NCBI GenBank assembly: GCA_902472305.1 | Contig: CABRNK010000004.1 | Span: 121,555 to 185,554 of the forward strand | Source: Hominenteromicrobium sp900549945 | Lineage (GTDB): Bacteria > Bacillota > Clostridia > Oscillospirales > Acutalibacteraceae | Length of the DNA stretch: 64,000 nt | Direction: 5' to 3' | Shown here: piece after piece, positions 16,665 to 23,847 of the stretch | Layout of the letters: each line of letters opens with the position of its first letter | How positions within the stretch are numbered: position 1 is the first letter of the stretch | Notes under the pieces: generated by a model | Seen by the model: the letters and a program-made list of their open reading frames with translations, nothing else | The model's database searches: none | Told to the model about the DNA's origin: nothing | Made by a program: the position numbers and the translations under genes

Positions 16665-17243
16665 ATGAAAGAATCGATGAAAAACGGCCGGCGAGTCATC
16701 AGCCTCGTCACCGAAAAGGAGCTGCGCACGTACATGCACCCGCTGCGGCAGAAAATCCGCCGCCTTTTGGAGCTGCACCCCGAGGGGCTGACCGCAAAGC
16801 AGGTGGCAGACAGCCTCTCGATCGCGCCTTCGAGCGCGGGGCACCACCTCGCGGCGCTCGAGAGCGTCGGGCTTGTCGGGCTGGACCGCACCGAGCAGAT
16901 CCACGGCTTCACCGCGAAATTTTACAAGGCCGCGCCGGTCGATGTGACGCTCGGCGAAGCGAACCCCGAGGCGTACGGCCTGCGCGACGTGATGATCCGC
17001 AGCCTCGTGGAACAGGCGCTTGAAGATTGGCTGGCCGCCGCGGCACAGCGCGAGGCGCGCGGGGAAGCGCCGGACGCCGCGCGCGGCGATGTGCTCGACG
17101 GCGTCGTCCACCTCACGCCGGCGGAGGCCGCGGCCCTGCACGAGAGAATTTTGGCTTTTATCGCCGCACACGGCACGCCAAGGCCCGGCACGATCCCGTA
17201 CACGTATGCGCTTATCGCCAATGCGGCGGAGGAAAAATTGTGA
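16665..17243 (+). CDS. ArsR-type winged-helix transcriptional regulator
   Basis: A 192-residue protein. Residues 18-85 form a winged helix: HPLRQKIRRLLELHPEGLTA, then SIAPSSAGHHLAALESVGLV as recognition helix. The C-terminal half is helical and has no metal-binding cysteines, so a metal sensor is unlikely. It starts at ATG 16665 behind GGAGGGG and overlaps the transporter gene (its TGA lies inside the GTG start). With operators at 16604-16655 it is likely a ligand-responsive repressor of itself and the exporter. Confidence 0.85.
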   Translation: MKESMKNGRRVISLVTEKELRTYMHPLRQKIRRLLELHPEGLTAKQVADSLSIAPSSAGHHLAALESVGLVGLDRTEQIHGFTAKFYKAAPVDVTLGEANPEAYGLRDVMIRSLVEQALEDWLAAAAQREARGEAPDAARGDVLDGVVHLTPAEAAALHERILAFIAAHGTPRPGTIPYTYALIANAAEEKL

Positions 17244-18421
17244 AACGGGATCTGCGCGCCGGTCTCGCCGTGACGGCGGTTGACGCGGCGGCGCGCGGCG
17301 TGCTCTCGCCGGTTCTGAGCCTCGTTTTGCTCGGCAGAGATGTGAGCCTCGCGCAGCTTCCGCTCGCGTTGGCGGTTTTTTCCGGCGTGGCGGTTGCGCT
17401 CGAGGTGCCGAGCGGCATGCTTGCCGACCGCATCGGCCGCAAGCGGACGTTTGTCGCGGCGCAGGCCGTTTATGCACTCGCCATGCTGCTCCTGCTTTTC
17501 GGGCGCGGCATGGCGATGGCTTGCGCCGCCCTTGCGGTGAACGGTGTGGCCCGGGCGCTGGCGAGCGGCAGTCTCGACGCGCTTGTGGTCGATGCCTGCC
17601 TGCTCGAGCAGGGCGAGGCGGGGCTGGCCGGCATCACGGCGCGGCAGGGCGCGTGCAAATCGGCGGGGCTTGCGGTGGGCGCGCTGCTCGGCGGCGTGCT
17701 GAACGGCTTCGGCGGCATCGAGGCCGCACTGCTCTGCGCCGTCGCCCTGACAGTGCTGGCGCTGCTCGGCGCGGCGGCCTGCACCCGTGAGACCGGCGGC
17801 AGGCCGGCGGAGCGCCCGAGCCTGCGCAGCCAGCTTCGGGCGGTAGCGGAGGCGTGCCGCAAAAGCCGGCGGCTGCCGGTGCTGCTCGCCTCGACCGCGC
17901 TGTGCGGCGTGCTGATGATGCTGGTCGAGACGTACTGGCAGCCGCGGTTCACGGCGCTTCTGCCGGCGGATTCTCTGCTCTGGCTGCTCGGCCTGCTCGG
18001 CTTCGGCTACTTTGCCGCCTCGATTTTCGGCAGCCTCGCCGCGGAGCGGGCGGTGAAGCGGCTCGGTGCGAACCGTATCTTTCTGCTCGGCTACGCGCTT
18101 TCGGCGGTCTGTCTGCTGGCGCTCAGTGCGGTGCGCACGCCGGCCGGATTCAGCGCGCTGTATCTGATGCTTTACCTTCTCATGGGCGCGGCCGATACAG
18201 CGCAGGGCATCGCGATTCACCGCGCCACGCCGTCCGCCGTGCGCGCCACAGTGCTGAGCGGGCAGGGGCTGACGCTCCAGCTCGGCGCGCTTTCGGCGAG
18301 CGGCGCCGCCGGGCTCACCGCAGGCCGGCTTTCGATCCCCGCGCTCTGGCAGCTCGGCGCCGTTCTCTTCCTGCTCGGCATCGCTGCTGTTGCCTTACTG
18401 CTCAAAAAGGCCGCCCGGTGA
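17240..18421 (+). CDS. Major facilitator superfamily transporter
   Basis: A 393-residue protein with 12 predicted membrane helices. The family motif between helices 2 and 3 is seen as GMLADRIGRKRTF near residue 60. Starting at GTG 17240 gives a 4-base overlap with the regulator's stop codon and places GGAGGAAA correctly. Sequence and context suggest a drug or metabolite exporter controlled by the ArsR-like repressor. The substrate cannot be read from the sequence. Confidence 0.88.
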   Translation: MKRDLRAGLAVTAVDAAARGVLSPVLSLVLLGRDVSLAQLPLALAVFSGVAVALEVPSGMLADRIGRKRTFVAAQAVYALAMLLLLFGRGMAMACAALAVNGVARALASGSLDALVVDACLLEQGEAGLAGITARQGACKSAGLAVGALLGGVLNGFGGIEAALLCAVALTVLALLGAAACTRETGGRPAERPSLRSQLRAVAEACRKSRRLPVLLASTALCGVLMMLVETYWQPRFTALLPADSLLWLLGLLGFGYFAASIFGSLAAERAVKRLGANRIFLLGYALSAVCLLALSAVRTPAGFSALYLMLYLLMGAADTAQGIAIHRATPSAVRATVLSGQGLTLQLGALSASGAAGLTAGRLSIPALWQLGAVLFLLGIAAVALLLKKAAR

Positions 18422-18432
18422 GGCGGCCTTTT
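18404..18432. terminator. Terminator overlapping the MFS stop codon
   Basis: AAAAAGGCCGCC (18404-18415) pairs with GGCGGCCTTTT (18422-18432); the stop codon sits in the loop. It serves the convergent XRE gene as well. Confidence 0.85.
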
Positions 18433-18442
18433 CGCGTTCGTC

Positions 18443-18757
18443 TTATGGGCGGAGCAGCGCCTCAAGCGTCGCGGTGACGACACGGAGCTGCTTTTCGTCG
18501 CACTGCCGCAGCAACGCCTCCGCATGGGCGCGCTCCGGGTTGTTTTCAGCCGGCGCGGGGAAAAGCAGGCTGTCCAGCGAGAGGTGCAGGATGCGTGCGA
18601 GCCGCCACAGCACATCGAGAGAGGGCTTCCGGTGCTCGCTCTCGATGTGCTTTAGGTGTGTGGGCGTGATGGAAACCATTTCCGCCAGCGTTTCCTGTGA
18701 AATATGCTGCGCAAGCCGCGCGGCGCGGATCGCTCCGCCCAATTTCCCGTCTTCCAT
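18443..18757 (-). CDS. XRE-family helix-turn-helix regulator
   Basis: A 104-residue protein with an N-terminal Cro/C1 helix-turn-helix: LGGAIRAARLAQHISQETLA, then MVSITPTHLKHIESEHRKPS as recognition region and LDVLWRLARILHLSLDSLLF. The C-terminal 35 residues are helical and may dimerise. ATG 18757 is chosen for its AAAGGAGC site. Its promoter shares a -35 region with that of the divergent zinc-ribbon gene, so it is placed to regulate both. Confidence 0.88.
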   Translation of the reverse strand: MEDGKLGGAIRAARLAQHISQETLAEMVSITPTHLKHIESEHRKPSLDVLWRLARILHLSLDSLLFPAPAENNPERAHAEALLRQCDEKQLRVVTATLEALLRP

Positions 18758-18779
18758 CTCTCTCAGCTCCTTTAAAATT

Positions 18780-18830
18780 AGCATAAAGTTTAAGAATAGT
18801 ATTGACAATTAGCTGAAAGAGAATTAAAAT
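18780..18830. promoter_or_regulatory. Divergent promoters sharing one -35 region
   Basis: Plus strand: TTGACA (18802-18807), 17 bases, TAAAAT (18825-18830). Minus strand: TTGTCA (18808-18803), 17 bases, TATGCT (18785-18780). The two -35 hexamers overlap by five bases, so RNA polymerase cannot occupy both at once. Confidence 0.8.
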
Positions 18831-18951
18831 GGAGCTAAAAGAGACAAAAAGGGGAGACAGACAGCTTTGGCAGGCTGTTCGGCATCCTTTTGCGCTGCAA
18901 TCATGCAGGCAGAAAAATCACATCGCCGCGGGGCGGAGAGGGGAAGGGCTT

Positions 18952-19338
18952 ATGGCAATTTGCAGTCAATGCGGAAGTTCGATGGAAGAGGGAGCGGTGT
19001 TCTGCCCGGTTTGCGGCGCGGAGCAGGAGGCGCAGAATGCGCCGCAGGTACAGGGGGCACAGGCGCCCGCGTATGTGGTGCGGGCCGCGCCGGCCGTGCA
19101 GAAAACAAATTCGCTCGCGATCGCGGGCTTTGTCTGCTCCATTATGGGCTTTTTCTGCTGCGGTATCCCCGCGCTTGTCGGGCTGATTTTGTCGATTGTG
19201 GGCTATTCGCAGATCAAAAGCCGGAATGAGGGCGGCAAAGGGCTTGCCGTGGCGGGCATTATCATTGGCGCGGTTCTCCCGGTTCTGATGATTGTGTTCT
19301 ACGTGCTTTACTTCACTTTTTTTGCGATGATCGCGTAA
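18952..19338 (+). CDS. Zinc-ribbon/DUF4190 membrane protein
   Basis: A 128-residue protein. Residues 1-25 form a zinc ribbon (CSQCGSS...CPVCGAE). After a short linker two hydrophobic helices follow: SLAIAGFVCSIMGFFCCGIP and LAVAGIIIGAVLPVLMIVFY, joined by YSQIKSRNEGGKG, the DUF4190 pattern. These small membrane proteins are common in Clostridia and have no assigned function. It is first of three paralogues (next at 19507 and 20029). The leader from the 18802 promoter is about 115 bases and looks unstructured. Confidence 0.85.
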   Translation: MAICSQCGSSMEEGAVFCPVCGAEQEAQNAPQVQGAQAPAYVVRAAPAVQKTNSLAIAGFVCSIMGFFCCGIPALVGLILSIVGYSQIKSRNEGGKGLAVAGIIIGAVLPVLMIVFYVLYFTFFAMIA

Positions 19339-19404
19339 ATGCTGCTGCGGAATAAATTCTGCTTACAACATTTTTAGGTGTGTTGTTGTCACCAAATACC
19401 CCGG

Positions 19405-19435
19405 CGGGGCCGCTTTGCAGGCGGCCCCGTCCCTT
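19405..19435 (+). terminator. Terminator after the first zinc-ribbon gene
   Basis: CGGGGCCGC (19405-19413) pairs with GCGGCCCCG (19421-19429) around a 7-base loop and is followed by TCCCTTTT. Confidence 0.7.
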
Positions 19436-19440
19436 TTCTC

Positions 19441-19469
19441 TTGACAACCCACTTTCCGGCACGTATACT
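19441..19469 (+). promoter_or_regulatory. Strong promoter of the second and third zinc-ribbon genes
   Basis: TTGACA (19441-19446), 17 bases, TATACT (19464-19469), immediately after the preceding terminator. Confidence 0.9.
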
Positions 19470-19506
19470 GGAAACAGAATTTGTGGATTCGAGGGAGGTC
19501 GCCGCC

Positions 19507-20001
19507 ATGGTACAATGCAGCCGGTGTGGGACAATTTACGAGGAGAGCGCGGCGTACTGCCCGCACTGCGGGGCGAACGCGCCGGTTTACAGCCAGCCGC
19601 AGGAATACGGCCAGCCGCCCGCGCCGCCGCAGGGGCAGGGCTACCCCGGGCAGCAGGGGCAGAATATGCCGCCCCAGCCGCCGGTTTATGCGCCGCCGCC
19701 CGTGAATCCGTACAGCCGGCCGCCGCAGAACCCGTATTACATGTCGCCGCCCATCGTGCCGCCGCCGTATAACGGCATGGCCGTCGGCGGGTTCGTGCTC
19801 TCGTGCGTTTCGCTCGTGCTGTGCTGCTTCCCGGTCACCGCGCTCGTGGGGCTGGTGCTGTCGATCATCAGCCTGCCGCAGATCGACCGGCGCGGCGAGC
19901 GCGGCAAGGGCCTCGCGGTCGCGGGCATCATCCTGAATGCCCTCGTGCTGCTGTTCTGGCTTTTGATGTTCTTTTTGGCGATGGCAGACGGCCTGTATTG
20001 A
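19507..20001 (+). CDS. Zinc-ribbon/DUF4190 membrane protein with proline-rich linker
   Basis: A 164-residue paralogue. Its zinc ribbon is CSRCGTI...CPHCGAN, followed by about 65 residues of Pro/Gln/Tyr-rich linker. The membrane pair is MAVGGFVLSCVSLVLCCFPV and LAVAGIILNALVLLFWLLMF with LPQIDRRGERGKG between. The ATG at 19507 has GGGAGG upstream. Function unknown; the linker resembles that of the TM2 protein at 9129, another two-helix protein with a disordered N-terminus. Confidence 0.85.
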   Translation: MVQCSRCGTIYEESAAYCPHCGANAPVYSQPQEYGQPPAPPQGQGYPGQQGQNMPPQPPVYAPPPVNPYSRPPQNPYYMSPPIVPPPYNGMAVGGFVLSCVSLVLCCFPVTALVGLVLSIISLPQIDRRGERGKGLAVAGIILNALVLLFWLLMFFLAMADGLY

Positions 20002-20028
20002 CCGAGAGATCAAAACGGAGGGTGAGCG

Positions 20029-20502
20029 ATGTATATTTGCAGGGGCTGCGGGAATTTCATGGAGGAAAACGAGCGGGTCTGCCCGTCCTGCGGCACGCCG
20101 CGGGGCGAGGAGCCGAAACCGGAGCCGTCGCCCGAAACGGAGCCGCTGCATGGAACGGTTCCGCGCCAGACGGACGGCACGCCGCCCGGTGAAGCGCCGG
20201 CAGGAGGAGCCTCCGCCCCGCAGGCGCCGCCCGTGTACGGCCCGTATGCGCGCCCGGTGCCGCAGGCCAAGACGAACGGCCTCGCCATAGCCGGGCTGAT
20301 CTGTTCGGGGCTTGGGCTGCACACCTGCGGCCTCACAGCAGTTGCGGGCCTGATCCTTTCGCTCATCGCGCTGCGGCAGATCAGCGAGCGCGGCGAAAGG
20401 GGCAAGGGCGTCGCCGTCGCCGGGGCCGTAATCGGCGCGGTGATCCTCGTGTTTTTCGCCGCAAGTCTAATGTCGCTGTCGTTTTTCGCGGATGCGGGCT
20501 GA
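20029..20502 (+). CDS. Zinc-ribbon/DUF4190 membrane protein
   Basis: A 157-residue third paralogue, 27 bases after the second, with CGGAGGGTGAG before its ATG. Zinc ribbon CRGCGNF...CPSCGTP, an acidic/proline-rich linker of about 55 residues, then LAIAGLICSGLGLHTCGLTA and VAVAGAVIGAVILVFFAASL around RQISERGERGKG. It is co-transcribed with the 19507 gene and ends at a perfect terminator. No function is known. Confidence 0.85.
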   Translation: MYICRGCGNFMEENERVCPSCGTPRGEEPKPEPSPETEPLHGTVPRQTDGTPPGEAPAGGASAPQAPPVYGPYARPVPQAKTNGLAIAGLICSGLGLHTCGLTAVAGLILSLIALRQISERGERGKGVAVAGAVIGAVILVFFAASLMSLSFFADAG

Positions 20503-20556
20503 AGGCAGAGAGCGCAGTATGTCTGTGCGGTGGGTGCCGATGGCGCAAAAAACAAA

Positions 20557-20586
20557 AAAAGACCGTTCCATCCGGAACGGTCTTTT
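20557..20586. terminator. Bidirectional terminator before rpsT
   Basis: AAAAGACCGTTCC (20557-20569) and GGAACGGTCTTTT (20574-20586) form a perfect 13-bp stem with a 4-base loop. Confidence 0.92.
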
Positions 20587-20606
20587 AAGCATGCGATTTT
20601 TGGAAG

Positions 20607-20867
20607 TTACGCGCCCGCGTTGAGTTTCTTATCGAGAGCGGACTTCTTTCTGGCAGCCGTATTCTTGTGCAGAATACCCTTCGCAGCCGCCTGATCGATC
20701 TTCTTGACAGCGACCTTGACAGCCTCCGCCTTGTCAGCCGCATTGGACTCGATCGCCGCGTTGGCCTTCTTGAGCTCGGTCTTGAGCTGAGAGTTGATCA
20801 TCTTGTTCTGCAGGGTCTTTGCAGCAGCAACCTTTACGCGCTTCTTAGCCGATTTAATGTTAGGCAC
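20607..20867 (-). CDS. rpsT: Ribosomal protein S20
   Basis: An 86-residue basic protein with the S20 signature: PNIKSAKKRVKVA at the N-terminus, LKTELKKANAAIE in the middle and GILHKNTAARKKSALDKKLN near the end. It binds 16S rRNA and nucleates 30S assembly. The true start is the GTG at 20867, which gives the conserved start MPNIKSAKK and is preceded by GGAGGTGT six bases away. An upstream in-frame extension of 22 codons is not part of S20. Confidence 0.96.
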   Translation of the reverse strand: MPNIKSAKKRVKVAAAKTLQNKMINSQLKTELKKANAAIESNAADKAEAVKVAVKKIDQAAAKGILHKNTAARKKSALDKKLNAGA

Positions 20868-21139
20868 AGTAGACACCTCCTCGATAACAGGATTATAGTA
20901 CGGCGAAACCGCCTGAACCGTATTGGTGGGCATAGATCCGCCTTAAACTCCAATAACGCAGAAATAATGATACCACATTGCCCCCGAAAATGCAAGCGTT
21001 TTTTCCGGATTTTTCGCAAAATGCGCGCGCTTGGCCTGAAAATCGAAAAAACCACAAGATACGGTAGCGCACCGCGCCTTTTTGGGTGGATTTTTCCGCC
21101 GCCGGGCCTTATAATGGAAGCAAAAGGGAGGCGTATCGC

Positions 21140-21568
21140 ATGATTCGGGAAGCAAAAGCGGAGGACTGCGCGGCGGTGCATGCACTCGCCGAGGCGCTGG
21201 AGGGCCGCACGCTCGACGGCGCGGCGTTCCGCGAGATCTATCTGCGCCAGCGCAGCTCGCCTGCATGGCGCTGTCTCGTTTTTGAAACGGCGGGCGAAAC
21301 GGTCGGGTTCATCAACGTGCGGATCGAGGCGCAGCTCCACCACGCCGGGCGCGTGGCGGAGATCGTGGAGTTCGCCGTGCGGGACGACCTCTGCGGCGGC
21401 GGGATCGGCCGCAGGCTTTTCGAGGCCGCCTGCGCGGCGGCTCGGGCCGCGGGCTGCGGGCACATCGAAGTGGCCTGCAACCGCGCGCGGCATGCGGCGC
21501 ACCGCTTTTACGGGCATTGCGGCATGGAAAACACGCATTTTCGCTTCACGCTGCCGCTTGCGCTGTAG
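21140..21568 (+). CDS. GNAT-family N-acetyltransferase
   Basis: A 142-residue GCN5-type acetyltransferase. The beta strand VAEIVEFAVRDDLCGGGIG includes the acetyl-CoA pyrophosphate loop (R/Q-x-x-G-x-G/A variant CGGGIGRRLF), followed by AACAAARAAGCGHIEVACN and the HRFYGHCGM end strand. The acceptor cannot be predicted. The ATG at 21140 follows AAAGGGAGG. It probably forms a single gene; the shared leader element begins 45 bases after its stop. Confidence 0.85.
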   Translation: MIREAKAEDCAAVHALAEALEGRTLDGAAFREIYLRQRSSPAWRCLVFETAGETVGFINVRIEAQLHHAGRVAEIVEFAVRDDLCGGGIGRRLFEAACAAARAAGCGHIEVACNRARHAAHRFYGHCGMENTHFRFTLPLAL

Positions 21569-21613
21569 CGGAGAAAGCCGTCGCTCGGTCAAAATACATT
21601 TTGGGAGGCGTTC

Positions 21614-21716
21614 GTGTGAAAAATACGTTTTCACACACGGTTTGTGCCTTTACCGCGGCGAGCAAAGCGGCAATTGGCTTCGCCGGCCGGCACAAAAATA
21701 AGGAAAGGTGATTTTT
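21614..21716 (+). repeat. Structured leader element, copy 1 (before the MBL-fold gene)
   Basis: A near-twin of 40264-40384 (which is on the minus strand). It starts with a perfect 9-bp hairpin, GTGTGAAAA / TTTTCACAC (21614-21636), then an outer stem TTTGTGCC (21641-21648) with GGCACAAA (21689-21696) enclosing a GC-rich branch that contains GCAAAGCGGCAATTGGCTTC. The shared part continues through the ribosome site (AATAAGGAAAGGTGATTTTT) to the start codon. It lacks one 16-17 base hairpin present in copy 2. It could be a cis-acting RNA or a small mobile repeat. Confidence 0.85.
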
Positions 21717-22547
21717 ATGTCCAAATTCTTCACGGCAAACAGGATTTTCGAGAATGTCACGCAGATCGGCGGCCTCGGCGGCGAGCTGTGCTACCTCGTC
21801 GAGGGCGGCGAACGGGCGCTTCTGATCGACGGCCTTTCGGGCGTCGGCAGCCTGAAAGCGTTCGTGCGCGAGCTGACCGACCTGCCGGTGGAGCTTGCGC
21901 TCACGCACGGCCATGTCGATCACGCGGGCGCGGCATTTGAGTACGGCGTGTGCCGCGTCCACCCGGCCGACGTCGAGATGCTCTACGAGCACGGCGACCC
22001 GGCGCGCCGCTACGATTTTGCGACGCGCGGCCGGCCCGCGGGCGCGTTTATGCCGGTGCCGGAGGACGTCGTGCCGCGCTGCGCGGTGCGCACGCTGCCC
22101 GTGGGCGACGGCGATGTGTTCGACCTCGGCGGCGTGCAGATTGAAGCGATCGCGGTGCCGGGCCACACAGGGGGTACGCTCGTGTTTCTCGACCGCGCGC
22201 ACCGCGCCGTCTATTCCGGCGACGCCTGCAACCCAAACACGCTGCTCGCGCTGCCCGGCTCCACGACGATCGAGACATACAGGCAGAGCCTGCTGCACTT
22301 TGCGGCGTTTTCGGATGCGTTCGACGTGCTCTATGGCGGGCACGGGATCGGCGCGGTGGAAAAGCGCATCATCGGGGAGGCGGCCGAGCTGTGCGATGAG
22401 ATCATGGCCGGCACGGACGATGCGTACCCGATGGCGTACATCGGCCGCGAATTCCTCTACGCACGCCGCTTCACCGGCGATTTCAAGTGCCGCGACGGCA
22501 GACTCGCCAACATCGCCTACAGAAAAGAAACCATTTTCAACAAATAG
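21717..22547 (+). CDS. Metallo-beta-lactamase-fold hydrolase
   Basis: A 276-residue cytoplasmic protein with the metal-binding motif THGHVDHAG (His64, His66, Asp68, His69), a later GHTGGTLVFL with another His, SGDACN with the bridging Asp, and YGGHGIG near residue 212. This is the glyoxalase II-like branch of the superfamily, which hydrolyses varied thioesters, lactones or phosphodiesters. The substrate is not predictable. ATG 21717 is at the end of the shared leader element with GGAAAGGTG as ribosome site. The next gene, an iron-sulfur flavoprotein, is 13 bases away. Confidence 0.9.
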   Translation: MSKFFTANRIFENVTQIGGLGGELCYLVEGGERALLIDGLSGVGSLKAFVRELTDLPVELALTHGHVDHAGAAFEYGVCRVHPADVEMLYEHGDPARRYDFATRGRPAGAFMPVPEDVVPRCAVRTLPVGDGDVFDLGGVQIEAIAVPGHTGGTLVFLDRAHRAVYSGDACNPNTLLALPGSTTIETYRQSLLHFAAFSDAFDVLYGGHGIGAVEKRIIGEAAELCDEIMAGTDDAYPMAYIGREFLYARRFTGDFKCRDGRLANIAYRKETIFNK

Positions 22548-22560
22548 GAGGAAATCCAAT

Positions 22561-23178
22561 ATGAAAGTTCTTTTAATCAACGGCAGCCCGCGCAGAAACG
22601 GCTGCACCTTCACGGCGCTCTCCGAGGTGGAAAAGACGCTGCACCGCGAGGGGATCGAGACGGAGCTCGTGCAGCTCGGCGCAAAGGCCGTGCAGGGCTG
22701 CATCGCCTGCGGGCGCTGTAAAACGCTTGGCCGCTGCGTGTTCGACGACCTCGTCAACGAGACGGCGCCGAAGCTCGAGGCGGCGGACGGCCTCGTCGTC
22801 GGTTCTCCGGTCTATTACGCCTCGGCAAACGGCAGTCTCATCGCGTTTTTGGACCGCCTGTTCTACAGCACGCCGTTCGACAAGACGATGAAGGCGGGCG
22901 CGGCGGTCTTGAGCTGCCGGCGCGGCGGCGCAAGCGCGAGCTTCGACGAGCTGAACAAGTATTTCACGATCAGCGGTATGCCGGTGGTTTCCAGCCAGTA
23001 TTGGAACAGCGTGCACGGCAACACGCCCGAGGAGGTCGGGCAGGACCTCGAGGGCCTGCAGATCATGCGCACGCTCGGGCGGAACATGGCTTTTCTTGTG
23101 AAAAGCATCGTGCTCGGCCGGGAGAAGCTCGGCCTGCCCGAAAAGGAGCCGCGCATTTCCACGAATTTTATCCGCTGA
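22561..23178 (+). CDS. Iron-sulfur flavoprotein / NADPH-dependent FMN reductase family
   Basis: A 205-residue flavodoxin-fold protein. INGSPRRNGCT at residues 6-16 is the FMN phosphate loop, and GSPVYYASANG near residue 81 is the second FMN contact. Cysteines 47, 50, 53 and 59 (CIACGRCKTLGRC) form the compact CX2CX2CX5C motif of iron-sulfur flavoproteins, which hold a [4Fe-4S] cluster next to FMN and pass electrons from ferredoxin. AGGAGGAAAT precedes ATG 22561. It is probably co-transcribed with the MBL-fold hydrolase, so the two may act on one substrate. Confidence 0.88.
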   Translation: MKVLLINGSPRRNGCTFTALSEVEKTLHREGIETELVQLGAKAVQGCIACGRCKTLGRCVFDDLVNETAPKLEAADGLVVGSPVYYASANGSLIAFLDRLFYSTPFDKTMKAGAAVLSCRRGGASASFDELNKYFTISGMPVVSSQYWNSVHGNTPEEVGQDLEGLQIMRTLGRNMAFLVKSIVLGREKLGLPEKEPRISTNFIR

Positions 23179-23181
23179 GGC

Positions 23182-23634
23182 CTACAGCCTGCGCAGAAAG
23201 GCGGTTTTTGCATGCCGGTCGAAGCCGCAGCGCTCGTAAAACCGCAGCGTGCTCTCCTGTTTGGAGCCGGTCAGCAGCATGACCTTGTAGCAGCCGTTTT
23301 CCGCCGCGATCGCGCAGGCGCGCTGCATCAGCGCAGCGGCGCAGTGCTTTCCGCGGTGCGCCCGGTGCGTCACGACGTTTTCGATCAGGGCGTAGGGCCG
23401 CATGCCGTGCGTCAGGTTTTCCACAATCACGAGCGTTACGGTGGAAATCACGGCGCCGTCCGCCTCTCCCACCAGCAGGTGGTAGCGGGGGTCGCCGGCA
23501 AAGCGGGCGAGCTTTTCGCGCCACAGGCGGAGGTCCTGCGGCGGGCCGGGCGGCGTCTCGGTGAGGTGGTGCAGGTACAGCTCTGAGAGCGCCTCGGCGT
23601 CTGCGGGTACGGCCTTTCGGATGGATAAGTGCAC
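23182..23634 (-). CDS. GNAT-family N-acetyltransferase
   Basis: A 150-residue acetyltransferase: the N-terminal IRKAVPADAEALSELYL, the strand PYALIENVVTHRAHRGKHCA carrying the acetyl-CoA loop, and LRFYERCGFDRHAKTAF at the end. The GTG at 23634 (AAAAGGAGCG upstream) is used; an ATG seven bases further upstream is out of frame. It ends four bases from the flavoprotein stop on the other strand. Its substrate is unknown. Confidence 0.88.
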   Translation of the reverse strand: MHLSIRKAVPADAEALSELYLHHLTETPPGPPQDLRLWREKLARFAGDPRYHLLVGEADGAVISTVTLVIVENLTHGMRPYALIENVVTHRAHRGKHCAAALMQRACAIAAENGCYKVMLLTGSKQESTLRFYERCGFDRHAKTAFLRRL

Positions 23635-23752
23635 GGGTCATCGCTCCTTTTCGCTTATGCGCTCAGTATAGCACGCGGAAAGCGGCAAAACAAGTGCCCG
23701 GGCGGATCTGCGCCGCATTCGATAAGTATTTGACGAATGCGGGGAAAACCAC

Positions 23753-23781
23753 TTGATTTATGTACGGAAATCCTCTATAAT
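23753..23781 (+). promoter_or_regulatory. Promoter of the lactate/malate dehydrogenase gene
   Basis: TTGATT (23753-23758), 17 bases, TATAAT (23776-23781). Confidence 0.8.
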
Positions 23782-23847
23782 AATTAAAAACGTGCGCGGA
23801 AAACCCGTGCAGATCGAAACGCTTGAAAGGTAAGGGTGAATCAGAGT

